Shown here piece after piece: positions 25,872-35,088 of a DNA stretch of 64,000 bases. The translations under genes and the position numbers were made by a program. Every line of letters starts with the position of its first letter. Position 1 is the stretch's first letter. The notes beneath the pieces are model-generated. The model ran no database searches. It was not told the DNA's origin and was given only the letters and a program-made list of their open reading frames with translations. Origin of the DNA: Gammaproteobacteria bacterium (GTDB lineage Bacteria > Pseudomonadota > Gammaproteobacteria > Pseudomonadales > Azotimanducaceae); the NCBI GenBank assembly GCA_009837185.1, contig VXUA01000085.1, forward strand, positions 26,051 to 90,050, written 5' to 3'.

Positions 25872-25911
25872 TCAAAAAGTGACTAAAAATATGTCCCCGA
25901 AAACCTACGCA

Positions 25912-26228
25912 GTCCCGAATCAAAGAATGGGACTTATATACTTGAGGGTTTGGATGTTCTCATTTTTAACCTCCGTCAGACGATGCAGAAAAACTAGACA
26001 CATATGTCGAGACTGGGCTGTCGTGTTCTGCTTAACTTGGTCCGAACCAGTACCGTAGGGTTTCTTTGTTGGTGTGTTATTTTGCTTAAACCGAGAGCAC
26101 TTCAGACGTTAACCACTTTTGGCCAGCGTTACAGTTCCATCGTCGCTACAACATGTTAGAAGCAAGTTGCGAGAGTACTTAGTGAATGTTTGTTCGGTTT
26201 TGCTGGTGACCGGTGATGATAAAGAAGA
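25912..26228. other. Intergenic region right of the IS element
   Basis: There is no accepted gene in these bases. It probably holds the original upstream region of the type IIG gene, displaced by the insertion. I see no clear promoter. Confidence 0.45.
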
Positions 26229-26250
26229 GGGGTTTGCGTAGGAAAAAGGG
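26229..26250 (+). repeat. Solo IS-end-like sequence
   Basis: GGGGTTTGCGTAGG here repeats the junction GGGTTTGCGTAGG at the left end of the IS element (24654-24666), followed by a similar purine-rich AAAGGGA. It directly precedes a transposase remnant, so it may be the end of a second, mostly deleted element. Confidence 0.45.
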
Positions 26251-26255
26251 AAGAA

Positions 26256-26507
26256 GTGTACTTTCGCATCTATGAACATCCCAATCACGCTCGAGGGTGT
26301 CTGGAAGAATTTCGCCAACGCTACAACCAGGTGCGTCCGCATTGGGCTTTACGGCCGGCAGAAAATGAGGATCCGTGGACTCCAGCTGAGGTCTATGAGC
26401 AGGGTCGCACCATCATCATTCCACAATGGCAGGGATGGGCGAAAGCCGCCCAAAAGAAACTCGAGGAACAACTGGATCGAACCAACGGAGAGCGTCTCGC
26501 AGCATGA
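26256..26507 (+). pseudogene. C-terminal remnant of a DDE transposase
   Basis: About 83 residues remain. HARGCLEEFRQRYNQVRPHW is the end of an integrase-core transposase (the RYN..RPH segment), followed by the usual basic, helical tail (PQWQGWAKAAQKKLEEQL). The catalytic DDE part is absent. It differs from OrfB of the IS element at 24659, so it comes from another element. GTG 26256 is only the first in-frame start, not a true one. Confidence 0.75.
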
Positions 26508-27229
26508 TCAAAAGCTACGAAAACTCTCTATTTAGAATATTCCAACTATTTACCGTAGCAAGACAGATCTCAATTCGATGTGCATTTGAAAAATTCACCA
26601 CTTTTGAACACTCGGACGACCTACAAGAATTACGCGATCTCGTTAGCCAAATGCAAAGGCGTCCATTAGACATGCAACACTGACTTGACGAAGAACGATA
26701 AATACTCTCAAACGAGTTGTGTTTTCTTTCCCGAGCATTCACTTCCAAACACTTTCTAATTGGGTAAACCCACCCAACAGAGGTCAACACGCGTCAGAAA
26801 CATGAGCACATCGCAACGCGCACTACACTTTCACTTAGTCGAAAGTTGCTGAAACATTTATAAAGAATTTTTCAAATTGTTTCAAAAATCCCAGCATTTG
26901 CGTATACTTTCACAAATCGACAGTGGATCAGAGTGGTCTACGCAAACACTTAATACTTTGTGTTAGTTGCCATCTCTGTGTAAAATGTGAACTAATGACA
27001 TAATCCACTGAACAGTGCTAACTAGAAGCACAGGGAACCGTTGAGGTCTTTGAAAGAGGCCGCGGCTTGATTATGAAACAATTTCCACGCAAGGAGGCGG
27101 GGATGACTTCTATCGGACAGGGATGCAACTTTTCACAGTTCGCGATTGTCCACGTACACATTCCCCAATGTGTTCTTTACGTACCCCACGTACCTAATTA
27201 TGCCAATGGATTGGCATAGGAGAGATTCC
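26508..27229. other. Intergenic region and long leader of the autotransporter gene
   Basis: I accept no gene in these 722 bases. A short frame from ATG 27074 (MKQFPRKEAGMTSIGQ) has no continuing similarity. The region holds a possible sigma-70 promoter at 26880-26908, which would give an untranslated leader of about 310 bases before ATG 27230. Confidence 0.5.
26880..26908 (+). promoter_or_regulatory. Possible sigma-70 promoter for the autotransporter gene
   Basis: TTTCAA (26880-26885) and TATACT (26903-26908) are 17 bases apart. The -10 is good and the -35 is weak. It is the best-looking promoter in the AT-rich region upstream of 27230. Confidence 0.35.
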
Positions 27230-30200
27230 ATGGATACTAAACAATCTAATGATCTACGCTTGAAGCTAAGCGGCCTGATGAAGTTCTTACCGGTGATCGC
27301 GTTAGCCTGCTTTGCCGCGTTCGCCGCGGTACCGATAAATGCCCAAGACGACGATATTACCGAGGATTGCGGTTGGGACACTGATGATGACGGCGGTTTT
27401 GATGCCGATGACGACGAAGAACCGCGCAAGGATGTAGAGTTCTTTGTGGGTGACACTAGTAGAACTAATTCCTTGTATGAGTTTGTTGCTACTGGTTGTG
27501 CGCAAACGAGTACCGTGCAACTTCGTATTTACGAGGGATTCGAAGTAGGAGAACCGAGTTCACACATTCGACTCCCAGAAACGGGTGATTTGGACCTTAG
27601 CCCCGACGGTGATAATTTCGAAGATTCTGTTGTGCTCGCGATCACTGGCACCCATCCTAATCGCACCATCGCATTAGCCGATGCTGGTATCACCTGGGAC
27701 AGTACGAATACCAATGCATGGTTACAAGCACCGTTGAAGTACACGGTGCGGGCTCTGTCGATTGAGAGTGACAATCTTGGTGAAATGAAACTCACGATTA
27801 TTGTGCATCCTGGCAAACTCACCGCGCCTACCGCGGTTGATGTTGGGGCTGAAACCCCGGAAAACATATACGTTAAATGGACAGGATTGCCTGACACAGA
27901 CGATAATTTCGGCAGCCCGTTGGGTTACCAAGTGGATTGGAAGCCGACCACAAGTTCCGCATGGCAAAGTTCCCCCCCAATTATCGATGATAACGACAAA
28001 GAAGCCGCAGAGTCACGAGGTCACGATTACACGATTATTGGGCTTGACCCAGATACGCAGTACGACATTAGGGTTCGATCTTACAAGAAAAATCCCACAG
28101 GAAATCAGTACAACATTCAAACCAGTGATTGGGTACCTCACCCCGTAGCAGATGACCCTCCCGAGACTAAGACGAGAGCTCTCTATACCACTACAGAAGG
28201 CGAGAAACTATCCGTTCAAGAGGGGAAAACGCTACAAATAAATCTCAATCGATGGATCGTCTTCGCTCTCGCTAGCGATGGTTCTACTCCACTCAGGCCA
28301 ACCGCGGATATTGCGGACCCCGAGATTGATATTGATTCTGGAAACGACAATGTCTTCACTGCTGAACACATCTTGGTTGGTACCGGAATAGCCGATGATT
28401 TGATCATTATCACCGGTAAAGGTGAAGGTGAAGCCAATCTCAGTGTCGAAGTCACTCTCAACAACGGTCATATTCTTTCTGCAACCGCGAAAGTGAAGGT
28501 TCTAGAAAATGCTGCCCCTGTGTTCACTGTGACCTCAGTGAATATCGATTGGGATGTTGAGAATGTCGGCGATGATTTCGAGATCGATGTCACGCGGCAA
28601 TTTGTGTCGGGAGACATTGATGCAGACGATGATGAGTTGGAATACTCCATGACCGGGGGCGATTATCGCAATACGACCTACTTAGAGATCACCGAAGACA
28701 ACGAAGACACCGGCAAAATTACCGTCCCGGACGACGTTACGACCGCTGATTTGAATCGCTTACAAAACGGCCACGAATTTGAAATCGAAGTGACCGTTAC
28801 CGATTCAGCTGATCAGACTGATACGATGACAATTTTCGTTGAAGTCATTGAAGGCGTTGCCGATCGACCAACTCGAACCGCCAGTTCCAAGGATGAGGTG
28901 TGGTTGGTACCACTCGCGACTGCAACAAATGGCGGTACTAAGCGAACCGATCTTACTCGAAGTTTCAGTAGTCCAACAGGCGGCCAGCTCTGTTTCGCCA
29001 TTGAAGAGAAAGGATTTAGGGTGAACGGCACCGACCAGACTGCTGATATTACTATCGGTTCCAACAACTCTGTTGATGTGGACACCGTGGCAGACTTTAG
29101 TTTGAGTGGGCCAGACTCGTGTAAACGCGGACAGCTGAATATCTCAATGGAACTACCGTCGAACGATTCCAGTAGCGATCAATTTGTGCTCTTAGGTTAT
29201 CACGGAGTCATCTCGGTGTATGCAGAGGTAACTGCATACCACCGTGGCAACCGAGATGCGGATTCAACCAATCCAGTCAAAGTCAGGATAGATTTGGTGT
29301 ATGGTCCCAATCAAGCACCGATTATTCGTACTGTCGCAAAAGTTACTGGTGGGAATACATTCTATACCTCCAGTGCGTATTCCGTTGATGAAGGCGAGGA
29401 TATTCGCTTAACCTTCACCGCAGACGATCCCGGTCCTACCGGTGACAAGTTGTGTTGGAGCCAAAAGAACAACTGTAAACCGTGTCAAGGTGCAGAAGAT
29501 ACGGAAGTGCGTCGGCCCGCGAACACTGGTGCTCTTGTCACCGAACGGCGCGCAAGTCATCGCGTATCCAACATCGCACACGAGTACGATCTAGTTGTTT
29601 TGGGAACGGAAGATGTTGCCGGTTCAAATGTTCAAAAGGTGGTAACCGACTACGAAACCAATCCAGGCGGCTATGCGATCAATCTGTGCGCCACCGACCT
29701 AGCTGGAAAGACCCATAAGATTAAGTTCGTCGTAAAGATTGAAAATGTCGAAGAAGCGCCAGTTATTCAAACTATCGCCGATATTTATTTCCTCGTCGGC
29801 GATTACGCCCAGGAAATCGATCTCACCGAGCTCACGGTCGATGGCGACGGTGAAGCCGACATCGTAGACTATGATGCCGAAATTATTGGGTCTTCGACTG
29901 CGGTCACTGTGTCCGAATCTAACGGGATCGTTACCGTTACTCCCACCGACGATGATGTTTCAGGTACCCAAGAAGTAGAGATTGAAGTCACGGCGACGGA
30001 CTCCTCCGGTACCACCGCCTATCAAACCTTCTCGGCTTTTGTGAGGAATACCAACAACCCACCACGCTTTAGCGGTGGTGTGTCCGGGGTTTCCTATGAG
30101 CTAGCGGAGAATTCAGCTGTAGGGACGAACGTCGGGACACCGATCGCTACTACCGATCCGGACGGCGATGGCATCAGCTACGAGCTGAGCGGTGGACTGG

Positions 30201-33200
30201 GCTATTTCCGCGTGGATAAGATCGCTACTGGAGCTCAGATCAAGGTTAAGAAGAAAGGCCTCGACTACGAGAGCGACAACAATGTCTTCAAGCTAGCGTT
30301 AACCGCGTCGGATGATTACGGTGCCGCGGTTGCGTTGACTGTTACGGTTACTTTGACCAACGTGAACGAACCACCGAAGGCTACTCCGGATGTGATTGCA
30401 GATCAAACCGTGCTTGTAGGAGTCACCGAATGCGTCGTCGATGCGAATGACCACTTCGAGGACCCCGATGCGGCCGACGATACACCTTCTTTGTCCTATA
30501 CTGCTACTTCCACACGCCCAGGTGAGGTCAGTGTTGAAGTCGACGACGACGACAATGTTTGTATTACGGGTGAGGCACTCGGTACGAGGCCGGCACGAAT
30601 TACTATAACCGCAACCGATTCGGACGGTACTACCGTGTTTAAGCGATTCCGCGCATCCACGCAACAAAACAATCCACCGACAGTGGTTGGCAATGGCTTG
30701 CCAGATATCGAAGTGCAGTTTGATGGTCGTAGCGATGATATAGATCTCAATGACTACTTCAACGATGGTGACGCAGGTTACGACGAAGAATTGTCTTACG
30801 AATATTCCGTAGATGATTCAAGTATTGTCACCCCTGTGATAAGAAACGATCATTTCTTGCGAATCTACGGTGACGACGCTGGTGAAACGAACATTGAAAT
30901 AACCGCGACTGACCAAAACGATCAGTCGGTATCCGATACGTTCGCCGTTGAAGTGGTTCGCAACGATCCGCCAATCCCACATCCAGATGCGATTGCAGAT
31001 GTCAATACGAGACTTGGTCTTACCGTAGATCCTATTGATGCATCCGGCGCATTCACCGATGAAGGCGACACCTTCGATCTCGATATTAGCACTGACGATG
31101 CAGATATCGCAACTGCCGCGATTGATTACGATGACGATGACAATCCGTGGATCAACATTTACCTACATTCCACGGGCGTAACGAAAGCAACATTGAAAGC
31201 TACGGATACTGCGAATAACTCTTCGGAAATATCGTTCACTATTGATGTCGGTGCGCGCAACGATCCACCGAAGCTCGTCAATGAGATTGACGACCAAACT
31301 GTCGAAGTCGACGACCGAATCGATGTAGAACTTGACGACGTCTTCGAAGACGAAGGTGAGCTTACCTATGAAATCGATAACGAAGACGACGATGTCGCGG
31401 ATGTCATCTATCGATCGAGCAGTAATACGCTACGTATATGGGGGAATCAAGTAGGTACGACCGAAGTCAAAGTAACTGTGTTCGATAACCTCGATCAATC
31501 CGTATCAGACACGTTTACGGTGACAGTTACTGATCCACCACCGGAGAATTCCGCACCTAACGTAGTTGCGCAGATCGACGATCTAACTGTGACCGTTGGA
31601 ATGCCCAGTTTGGTGTCTATTACGGGTAACTTCAGTGATCCTGATGGCGACGAGCTTGCTTACATCGTTGAATCCGATGATCCAAATGTCGTAACCACAA
31701 CCTTGCACGAAATGGAAATTACGTTGTCGGGCTTGGTATCTGGAAATGCAAACGTTCGTGTCACCGCGACTGATCCAGCGGGCTTAGATGTCATAGATGT
31801 CTTCAAAGTTTATGTCGAAACAGCTCCACAGGTGGCATCACAGATCGCTGACGTGAATCTGCAAATCGGTGGTGATCCAGTCTCATTGAATGTCACTGAA
31901 TACTTCGTTGATGATGACGGCGATATGCTGGTCTATTCGTTCAACTTTGAAGGCAATGCTGCGATCACGAATGTCGATGGTACAAGCTTATCTTTGACGC
32001 CATCCGTTCAAGGTACGACTGTAGTAACCATTACTGCGACAGATGCTGCTGGCCGTTCTGCATCGCAATCTTTCAAGACGATTGTGAGCAATAGTGAAAT
32101 CAAAGCAGCTGGTACCGAAGCGCTATCGAGTGTGGGTCGCCAAATAATTTCCAGCGTCGCGAATGCAATAGGTTCACGAGTTGAAAACAAAGATTCCGAG
32201 AGCAACCTGTTCAGTAGAGTAATTGGCGGGAAGTCCAAGGAAGACGAACGCACGATCACCAATACACCAGCACAACCCCAAACACCTGCTCCAGCTCCGA
32301 AGGTTGATCCGGTGTTTGATACGCCGACAACAGCGAACTCTCCGACGGCCAAACGTTCAAGAGATGTATTCTCGGATGTCATTTCGCCACGCAATTTCAC
32401 TTCGATGAGACTGCGCGATTTGATTCCACAAAACTTCTCTACATCCTTGACTGGTGCTAACTCAAGATACGCGCTGTCTATTTGGGGTACTACAGATCAA
32501 CAAGATTCGAGTAGCTCCATGTATGAAACGTCTTCAAGTTCGACGTATCTTGGCGTGGACATAAGACCGTTGCGAAACCTAATGGTTGGTATATCACTCT
32601 CTGAAGGCTCAGCAGAGAGCGACTATTCTTGGGGTACGGCAGTGCGCCAACTCCAAACCGACACCACAACTATACTACCTTACGCGAGTCTCCAAGTTAC
32701 TCCCAACACCTTGGTTTGGGGTACCGTCGGTGTCGGCTCCGGTGATGCTAGTATTTGGAACGGTGAGAATCTTGTTGACGAAAGTGATTTGAGTTTACGT
32801 ATTGGACACTTCGCGATCAAGAGCCAAGTCGTACAAATGCAAGGTATCGATCTAGCGGTTAAAGGTGATATTTCGGTAGCGAGTCTGGCGACCAGCAATG
32901 GTGTTGGCGAAGCTAGTGGTCTCGATACCACGATTGACCGAGTGCGTCTAGGCGTTGCAGGATCTTATACGATGCCACTCAATTGGGGAGGCTCGCTTAC
33001 TCCGTTCGGTGAGCTAGCTTATCGCCGAGACGGTGGCAACGGTGCGACTGGATCGGGTGTTGAATTCACCGGCGGCTTACGCGTCGCCTCGACGATGTTC
33101 TCGCTTGATCTTCGCGGGCACACGATGGCTACGTATTCAGAGAGTGATTACAAAGAATCAGGTTTGTCGCTACTCGCTGTGTTTAACCCGACACCTGGAG

Positions 33201-33571
33201 AGGACGGGCTCTCGCTCTCATTCACTCCAAGTTGGGGTCAAACAGCTAGAACAGATACGATTCTGTGGCGAGAGTCAGCGACCGTTGGACAGCTACCATT
33301 CGGTGGGGGACTTGACTTGAGCCAAGGAATGACCTTCAACACGAACATTTCGTACGGTTTCCTGATCAATCAAGACCAGCACATGTTCAAGCCATACATT
33401 GAATTCGGCGAGAACTCGCTAGCTTTGCAGACCATTCTGTTCGGCGCGGAACTCAAACCGTTAGTCCTAGATAAGTCCTTGTTTAACTTGAACTTTGTCC
33501 TAGGAAAAGTGGATGATCTCTCCAAGAAGGACAACAAGCACTTAGGCGTGAATGCAATCTTGAAATTCTAA
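27230..33571 (+). CDS. Giant autotransporter-like adhesin with Fn3 and cadherin-like repeats
   Basis: This is a 2113-residue surface protein. ATG 27230 is chosen for its AGGAGA ribosome site and the signal peptide that follows (LMKFLPVIALACFAAFAAV, then a cut near INA-QDDD). After an acidic region comes one fibronectin type III domain (about 190-300, ending in LDPDTQYDIRVRSY). About a dozen cadherin-like or BIg-like repeats of 90-100 residues (about 345-1625) follow, marked by PP...V..I.D..V..G and TATD motifs with acidic calcium-site loops. A linker rich in Pro, Gln and Ser precedes a C-terminal beta-barrel (about 1740-2113) with alternating hydrophobics and terminal Phe, typical of type V secretion. 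It is probably an adhesin. A strong terminator follows at 33642, so it is monocistronic. Confidence 0.88.
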   Translation: MDTKQSNDLRLKLSGLMKFLPVIALACFAAFAAVPINAQDDDITEDCGWDTDDDGGFDADDDEEPRKDVEFFVGDTSRTNSLYEFVATGCAQTSTVQLRIYEGFEVGEPSSHIRLPETGDLDLSPDGDNFEDSVVLAITGTHPNRTIALADAGITWDSTNTNAWLQAPLKYTVRALSIESDNLGEMKLTIIVHPGKLTAPTAVDVGAETPENIYVKWTGLPDTDDNFGSPLGYQVDWKPTTSSAWQSSPPIIDDNDKEAAESRGHDYTIIGLDPDTQYDIRVRSYKKNPTGNQYNIQTSDWVPHPVADDPPETKTRALYTTTEGEKLSVQEGKTLQINLNRWIVFALASDGSTPLRPTADIADPEIDIDSGNDNVFTAEHILVGTGIADDLIIITGKGEGEANLSVEVTLNNGHILSATAKVKVLENAAPVFTVTSVNIDWDVENVGDDFEIDVTRQFVSGDIDADDDELEYSMTGGDYRNTTYLEITEDNEDTGKITVPDDVTTADLNRLQNGHEFEIEVTVTDSADQTDTMTIFVEVIEGVADRPTRTASSKDEVWLVPLATATNGGTKRTDLTRSFSSPTGGQLCFAIEEKGFRVNGTDQTADITIGSNNSVDVDTVADFSLSGPDSCKRGQLNISMELPSNDSSSDQFVLLGYHGVISVYAEVTAYHRGNRDADSTNPVKVRIDLVYGPNQAPIIRTVAKVTGGNTFYTSSAYSVDEGEDIRLTFTADDPGPTGDKLCWSQKNNCKPCQGAEDTEVRRPANTGALVTERRASHRVSNIAHEYDLVVLGTEDVAGSNVQKVVTDYETNPGGYAINLCATDLAGKTHKIKFVVKIENVEEAPVIQTIADIYFLVGDYAQEIDLTELTVDGDGEADIVDYDAEIIGSSTAVTVSESNGIVTVTPTDDDVSGTQEVEIEVTATDSSGTTAYQTFSAFVRNTNNPPRFSGGVSGVSYELAENSAVGTNVGTPIATTDPDGDGISYELSGGLGYFRVDKIATGAQIKVKKKGLDYESDNNVFKLALTASDDYGAAVALTVTVTLTNVNEPPKATPDVIADQTVLVGVTECVVDANDHFEDPDAADDTPSLSYTATSTRPGEVSVEVDDDDNVCITGEALGTRPARITITATDSDGTTVFKRFRASTQQNNPPTVVGNGLPDIEVQFDGRSDDIDLNDYFNDGDAGYDEELSYEYSVDDSSIVTPVIRNDHFLRIYGDDAGETNIEITATDQNDQSVSDTFAVEVVRNDPPIPHPDAIADVNTRLGLTVDPIDASGAFTDEGDTFDLDISTDDADIATAAIDYDDDDNPWINIYLHSTGVTKATLKATDTANNSSEISFTIDVGARNDPPKLVNEIDDQTVEVDDRIDVELDDVFEDEGELTYEIDNEDDDVADVIYRSSSNTLRIWGNQVGTTEVKVTVFDNLDQSVSDTFTVTVTDPPPENSAPNVVAQIDDLTVTVGMPSLVSITGNFSDPDGDELAYIVESDDPNVVTTTLHEMEITLSGLVSGNANVRVTATDPAGLDVIDVFKVYVETAPQVASQIADVNLQIGGDPVSLNVTEYFVDDDGDMLVYSFNFEGNAAITNVDGTSLSLTPSVQGTTVVTITATDAAGRSASQSFKTIVSNSEIKAAGTEALSSVGRQIISSVANAIGSRVENKDSESNLFSRVIGGKSKEDERTITNTPAQPQTPAPAPKVDPVFDTPTTANSPTAKRSRDVFSDVISPRNFTSMRLRDLIPQNFSTSLTGANSRYALSIWGTTDQQDSSSSMYETSSSSTYLGVDIRPLRNLMVGISLSEGSAESDYSWGTAVRQLQTDTTTILPYASLQVTPNTLVWGTVGVGSGDASIWNGENLVDESDLSLRIGHFAIKSQVVQMQGIDLAVKGDISVASLATSNGVGEASGLDTTIDRVRLGVAGSYTMPLNWGGSLTPFGELAYRRDGGNGATGSGVEFTGGLRVASTMFSLDLRGHTMATYSESDYKESGLSLLAVFNPTPGEDGLSLSFTPSWGQTARTDTILWRESATVGQLPFGGGLDLSQGMTFNTNISYGFLINQDQHMFKPYIEFGENSLALQTILFGAELKPLVLDKSLFNLNFVLGKVDDLSKKDNKHLGVNAILKF

Positions 33572-33641
33572 ACCTTGCCTTACTTGGGGGACTGCGCATG
33601 TAGTTTCGCAGACAAGTATTGTTTCTACCTCTTAAGATTCG

Positions 33642-33672
33642 AAGACCCCGATTCCCCCTCGGGGTCTTTTTC
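33642..33672 (+). terminator. Rho-independent terminator of the autotransporter gene
   Basis: AAGACCCCGA and TCGGGGTCTT form a ten-pair stem with a TTCCCCC loop, followed by a T-run. It lies 70 bases after the stop at 33571. Confidence 0.92.
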
Positions 33673-33786
33673 TAGGTGAAGGATGAGTATATTCCTAACA
33701 CTAGAAATGCCCTTTGCACGGACGAGTTCCCAGCCGTCTCTCACTAGAGCGGATTGGAACTCTTGTATGGTTATATTTTTGAGCTA

Positions 33787-33806
33787 ATCCCAAACCTGTT
33801 TGGGAT
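33787..33806 (-). terminator. Inverted repeat after the HicB-like gene
   Basis: ATCCCAAAC and GTTTGGGAT form a nine-pair palindrome just beyond the stop of the minus-strand gene at 33813. No T-run follows on the minus strand, so the terminator call is tentative. Confidence 0.4.
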
Positions 33807-33812
33807 ACTCAC

Positions 33813-34106
33813 TCACGCAGCGAGCGCGGGTACTGGGATGTTTTCGAAGCTGTTAATTTGCTTAGGACGAAGTTCATCAGGGATGCGAATGATAGCTTCC
33901 TCTGGTATAGCAAGGCCTTTGGACAATAGAATATCCAAGTGCTCTCTGACCGCGCTTCGCGTCTGTTCTAAACAGTCTTCTTCTGTCATTTCACCAACTA
34001 CAACATCCGGAAATTCTTTACAAGAACCATAGAAGCCGTTTCCATCCTCTGTAACGCAAATTGTGACTCTTATGGCCACAATGTCACTCAGGTTTGGTGT
34101 AGTCAT
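33813..34106 (-). CDS. HicB-like antitoxin-family protein without a partner
   Basis: This is a 97-residue protein. ICVTEDGNGFYGSCKEFPDV, then EEDCLEQTRSAVREHLDILL, is the HicB fold, a degraded RNase H-like domain that blocks HicA toxins. The C-terminal part (AIIRIPDELRPKQ) lacks an obvious helix-turn-helix. No HicA-like gene lies on either side, so it may be a solitary antitoxin or unrelated to toxin control. A complete hicBA pair is present at 59171-59657, and cross-talk with it is only a possibility. Confidence 0.7.
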   Translation of the reverse strand: MTTPNLSDIVAIRVTICVTEDGNGFYGSCKEFPDVVVGEMTEEDCLEQTRSAVREHLDILLSKGLAIPEEAIIRIPDELRPKQINSFENIPVPALAA

Positions 34107-34341
34107 TTTGTTGGTCTAAAGTTCAAAAGTTTTTGGTTAGTCAGACTTCACACGGGAAAGTTCCCGCTGTTATCTGAACGAATTTTAGACCATTTTTTAC
34201 ATATTCTTGTGTAGCGATTGACGTCACAGAAGCAGCGGAAAGGGATGGCGCACCAATTTTGGGTACGAACTTCTAAGGGTACCAAAGTGTCGTAAAAACT
34301 TCACTATTGGATGCGAATCGAGAGCTAACAAGCCGTGTTAA

Positions 34342-34785
34342 TTACGACGAAAGTATTTTCTCAATATCTGCTATAGCAGATTCGATGTCTACATACAACT
34401 GGTCGGTGGGCTTGAGGCTTACATGGTCTAATATTCTCTTTAGCTCGTCTTTCTTCGCGGTCCACTCGGTTCTATCAACAAGATGCGCCGTCTTGACGTC
34501 TTGTTTGCTATTCTCGATTGAATCCAATTCATTTTCTATTAAGTTCCGTATCTCTAAAACTTGCATTTCTAACCTAAAACGAGCAACTTCTGTGGTTATA
34601 CCAAGTTCTTCCAATGACACTGTCAAATGTACTTGTTGGTGACCTTGGCCACGGTAGTATTGGAGAGCGATCCAGAGACTAAGCAACACTAGAAACATTA
34701 CTAACAGAACTATCGTGTAAGGCGTGAATACGCGTATACGCCGAACGGAATCTCGTTTGTCTTTCGTTTGATCGTCCAGATCCAT
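34342..34785 (-). CDS. Single-pass membrane protein with a coiled coil
   Basis: This is a 147-residue protein of unknown function. A charged cytoplasmic N-terminus (DLDDQTKDKRDSVRRIR) precedes one membrane helix (about residues 22-42, YTIVLLVMFLVLLSLWIAL). A helical, probably coiled-coil domain of about 100 residues would lie in the periplasm. The start at ATG 34785 has no strong ribosome site. The gene stands alone. Confidence 0.6.
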   Translation of the reverse strand: MDLDDQTKDKRDSVRRIRVFTPYTIVLLVMFLVLLSLWIALQYYRGQGHQQVHLTVSLEELGITTEVARFRLEMQVLEIRNLIENELDSIENSKQDVKTAHLVDRTEWTAKKDELKRILDHVSLKPTDQLYVDIESAIADIEKILSS

Positions 34786-35088
34786 GATGTTTTCTCAGAT
34801 TCGTGGGTATCGATGATTTGAAGATTCAGCGTAAACTATTGTATTCCGGCCCCGTTCCGTGTCAGATTGGTGAGACGAGCAATGGAATCAACTTACAAAG
34901 TCGTCTCAACTGTCTAGAAGTCAGTGTACTAAAGCGATTTGGCACATTTTTCACTAGGACAGATTCCTTATCTTCAAGAAATACTCGCAAAGACGGAACG
35001 AATCTCATAACATACAGCACTTCGACTAAGATTTGTCGTTTTTAAATTCAATCAACCACACCTACTCCCTACTACATCAAGGACTTTT
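34786..35088. other. Intergenic region, no gene seen
   Basis: This is a divergent gap between a minus-strand membrane protein and the plus-strand oligopeptidase. It should hold both promoters. AAGGA precedes ATG 35089. A short plus-strand frame from 34803 has no recognisable content. Confidence 0.5.

Larger units (their letters stand above)
24659..25911 (+). mobile_element. IS3-family insertion sequence (IRL to IRR)
   Basis: The element is 1253 bp. The ends are TGCGTAGGTTTAAAGGGACA at the left and, read inward from the right, TGCGTAGGTTTTCGGGGACA; they begin with TG as is usual for IS3. It encodes OrfA (24709) and OrfB (25044), joined by a likely -1 frameshift on an A7 run. No exact target duplication is visible: the three bases before are GTT and the three after are GTC. 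It sits immediately upstream of the type IIG gene in the opposite orientation. Confidence 0.9.

Noticed and set aside
24656..25914. Target-site duplication of the IS element
   Set aside because: Flanking triplets are GTT and GTC, which do not match; the duplication has been lost or the ends are off by a base or more.
27074..27220. Short frame starting MKQFPRKEAGMTSIG upstream of the autotransporter
   Set aside because: It has no similarity or clean ribosome site and lies in a probable leader; a regulatory peptide cannot be shown.
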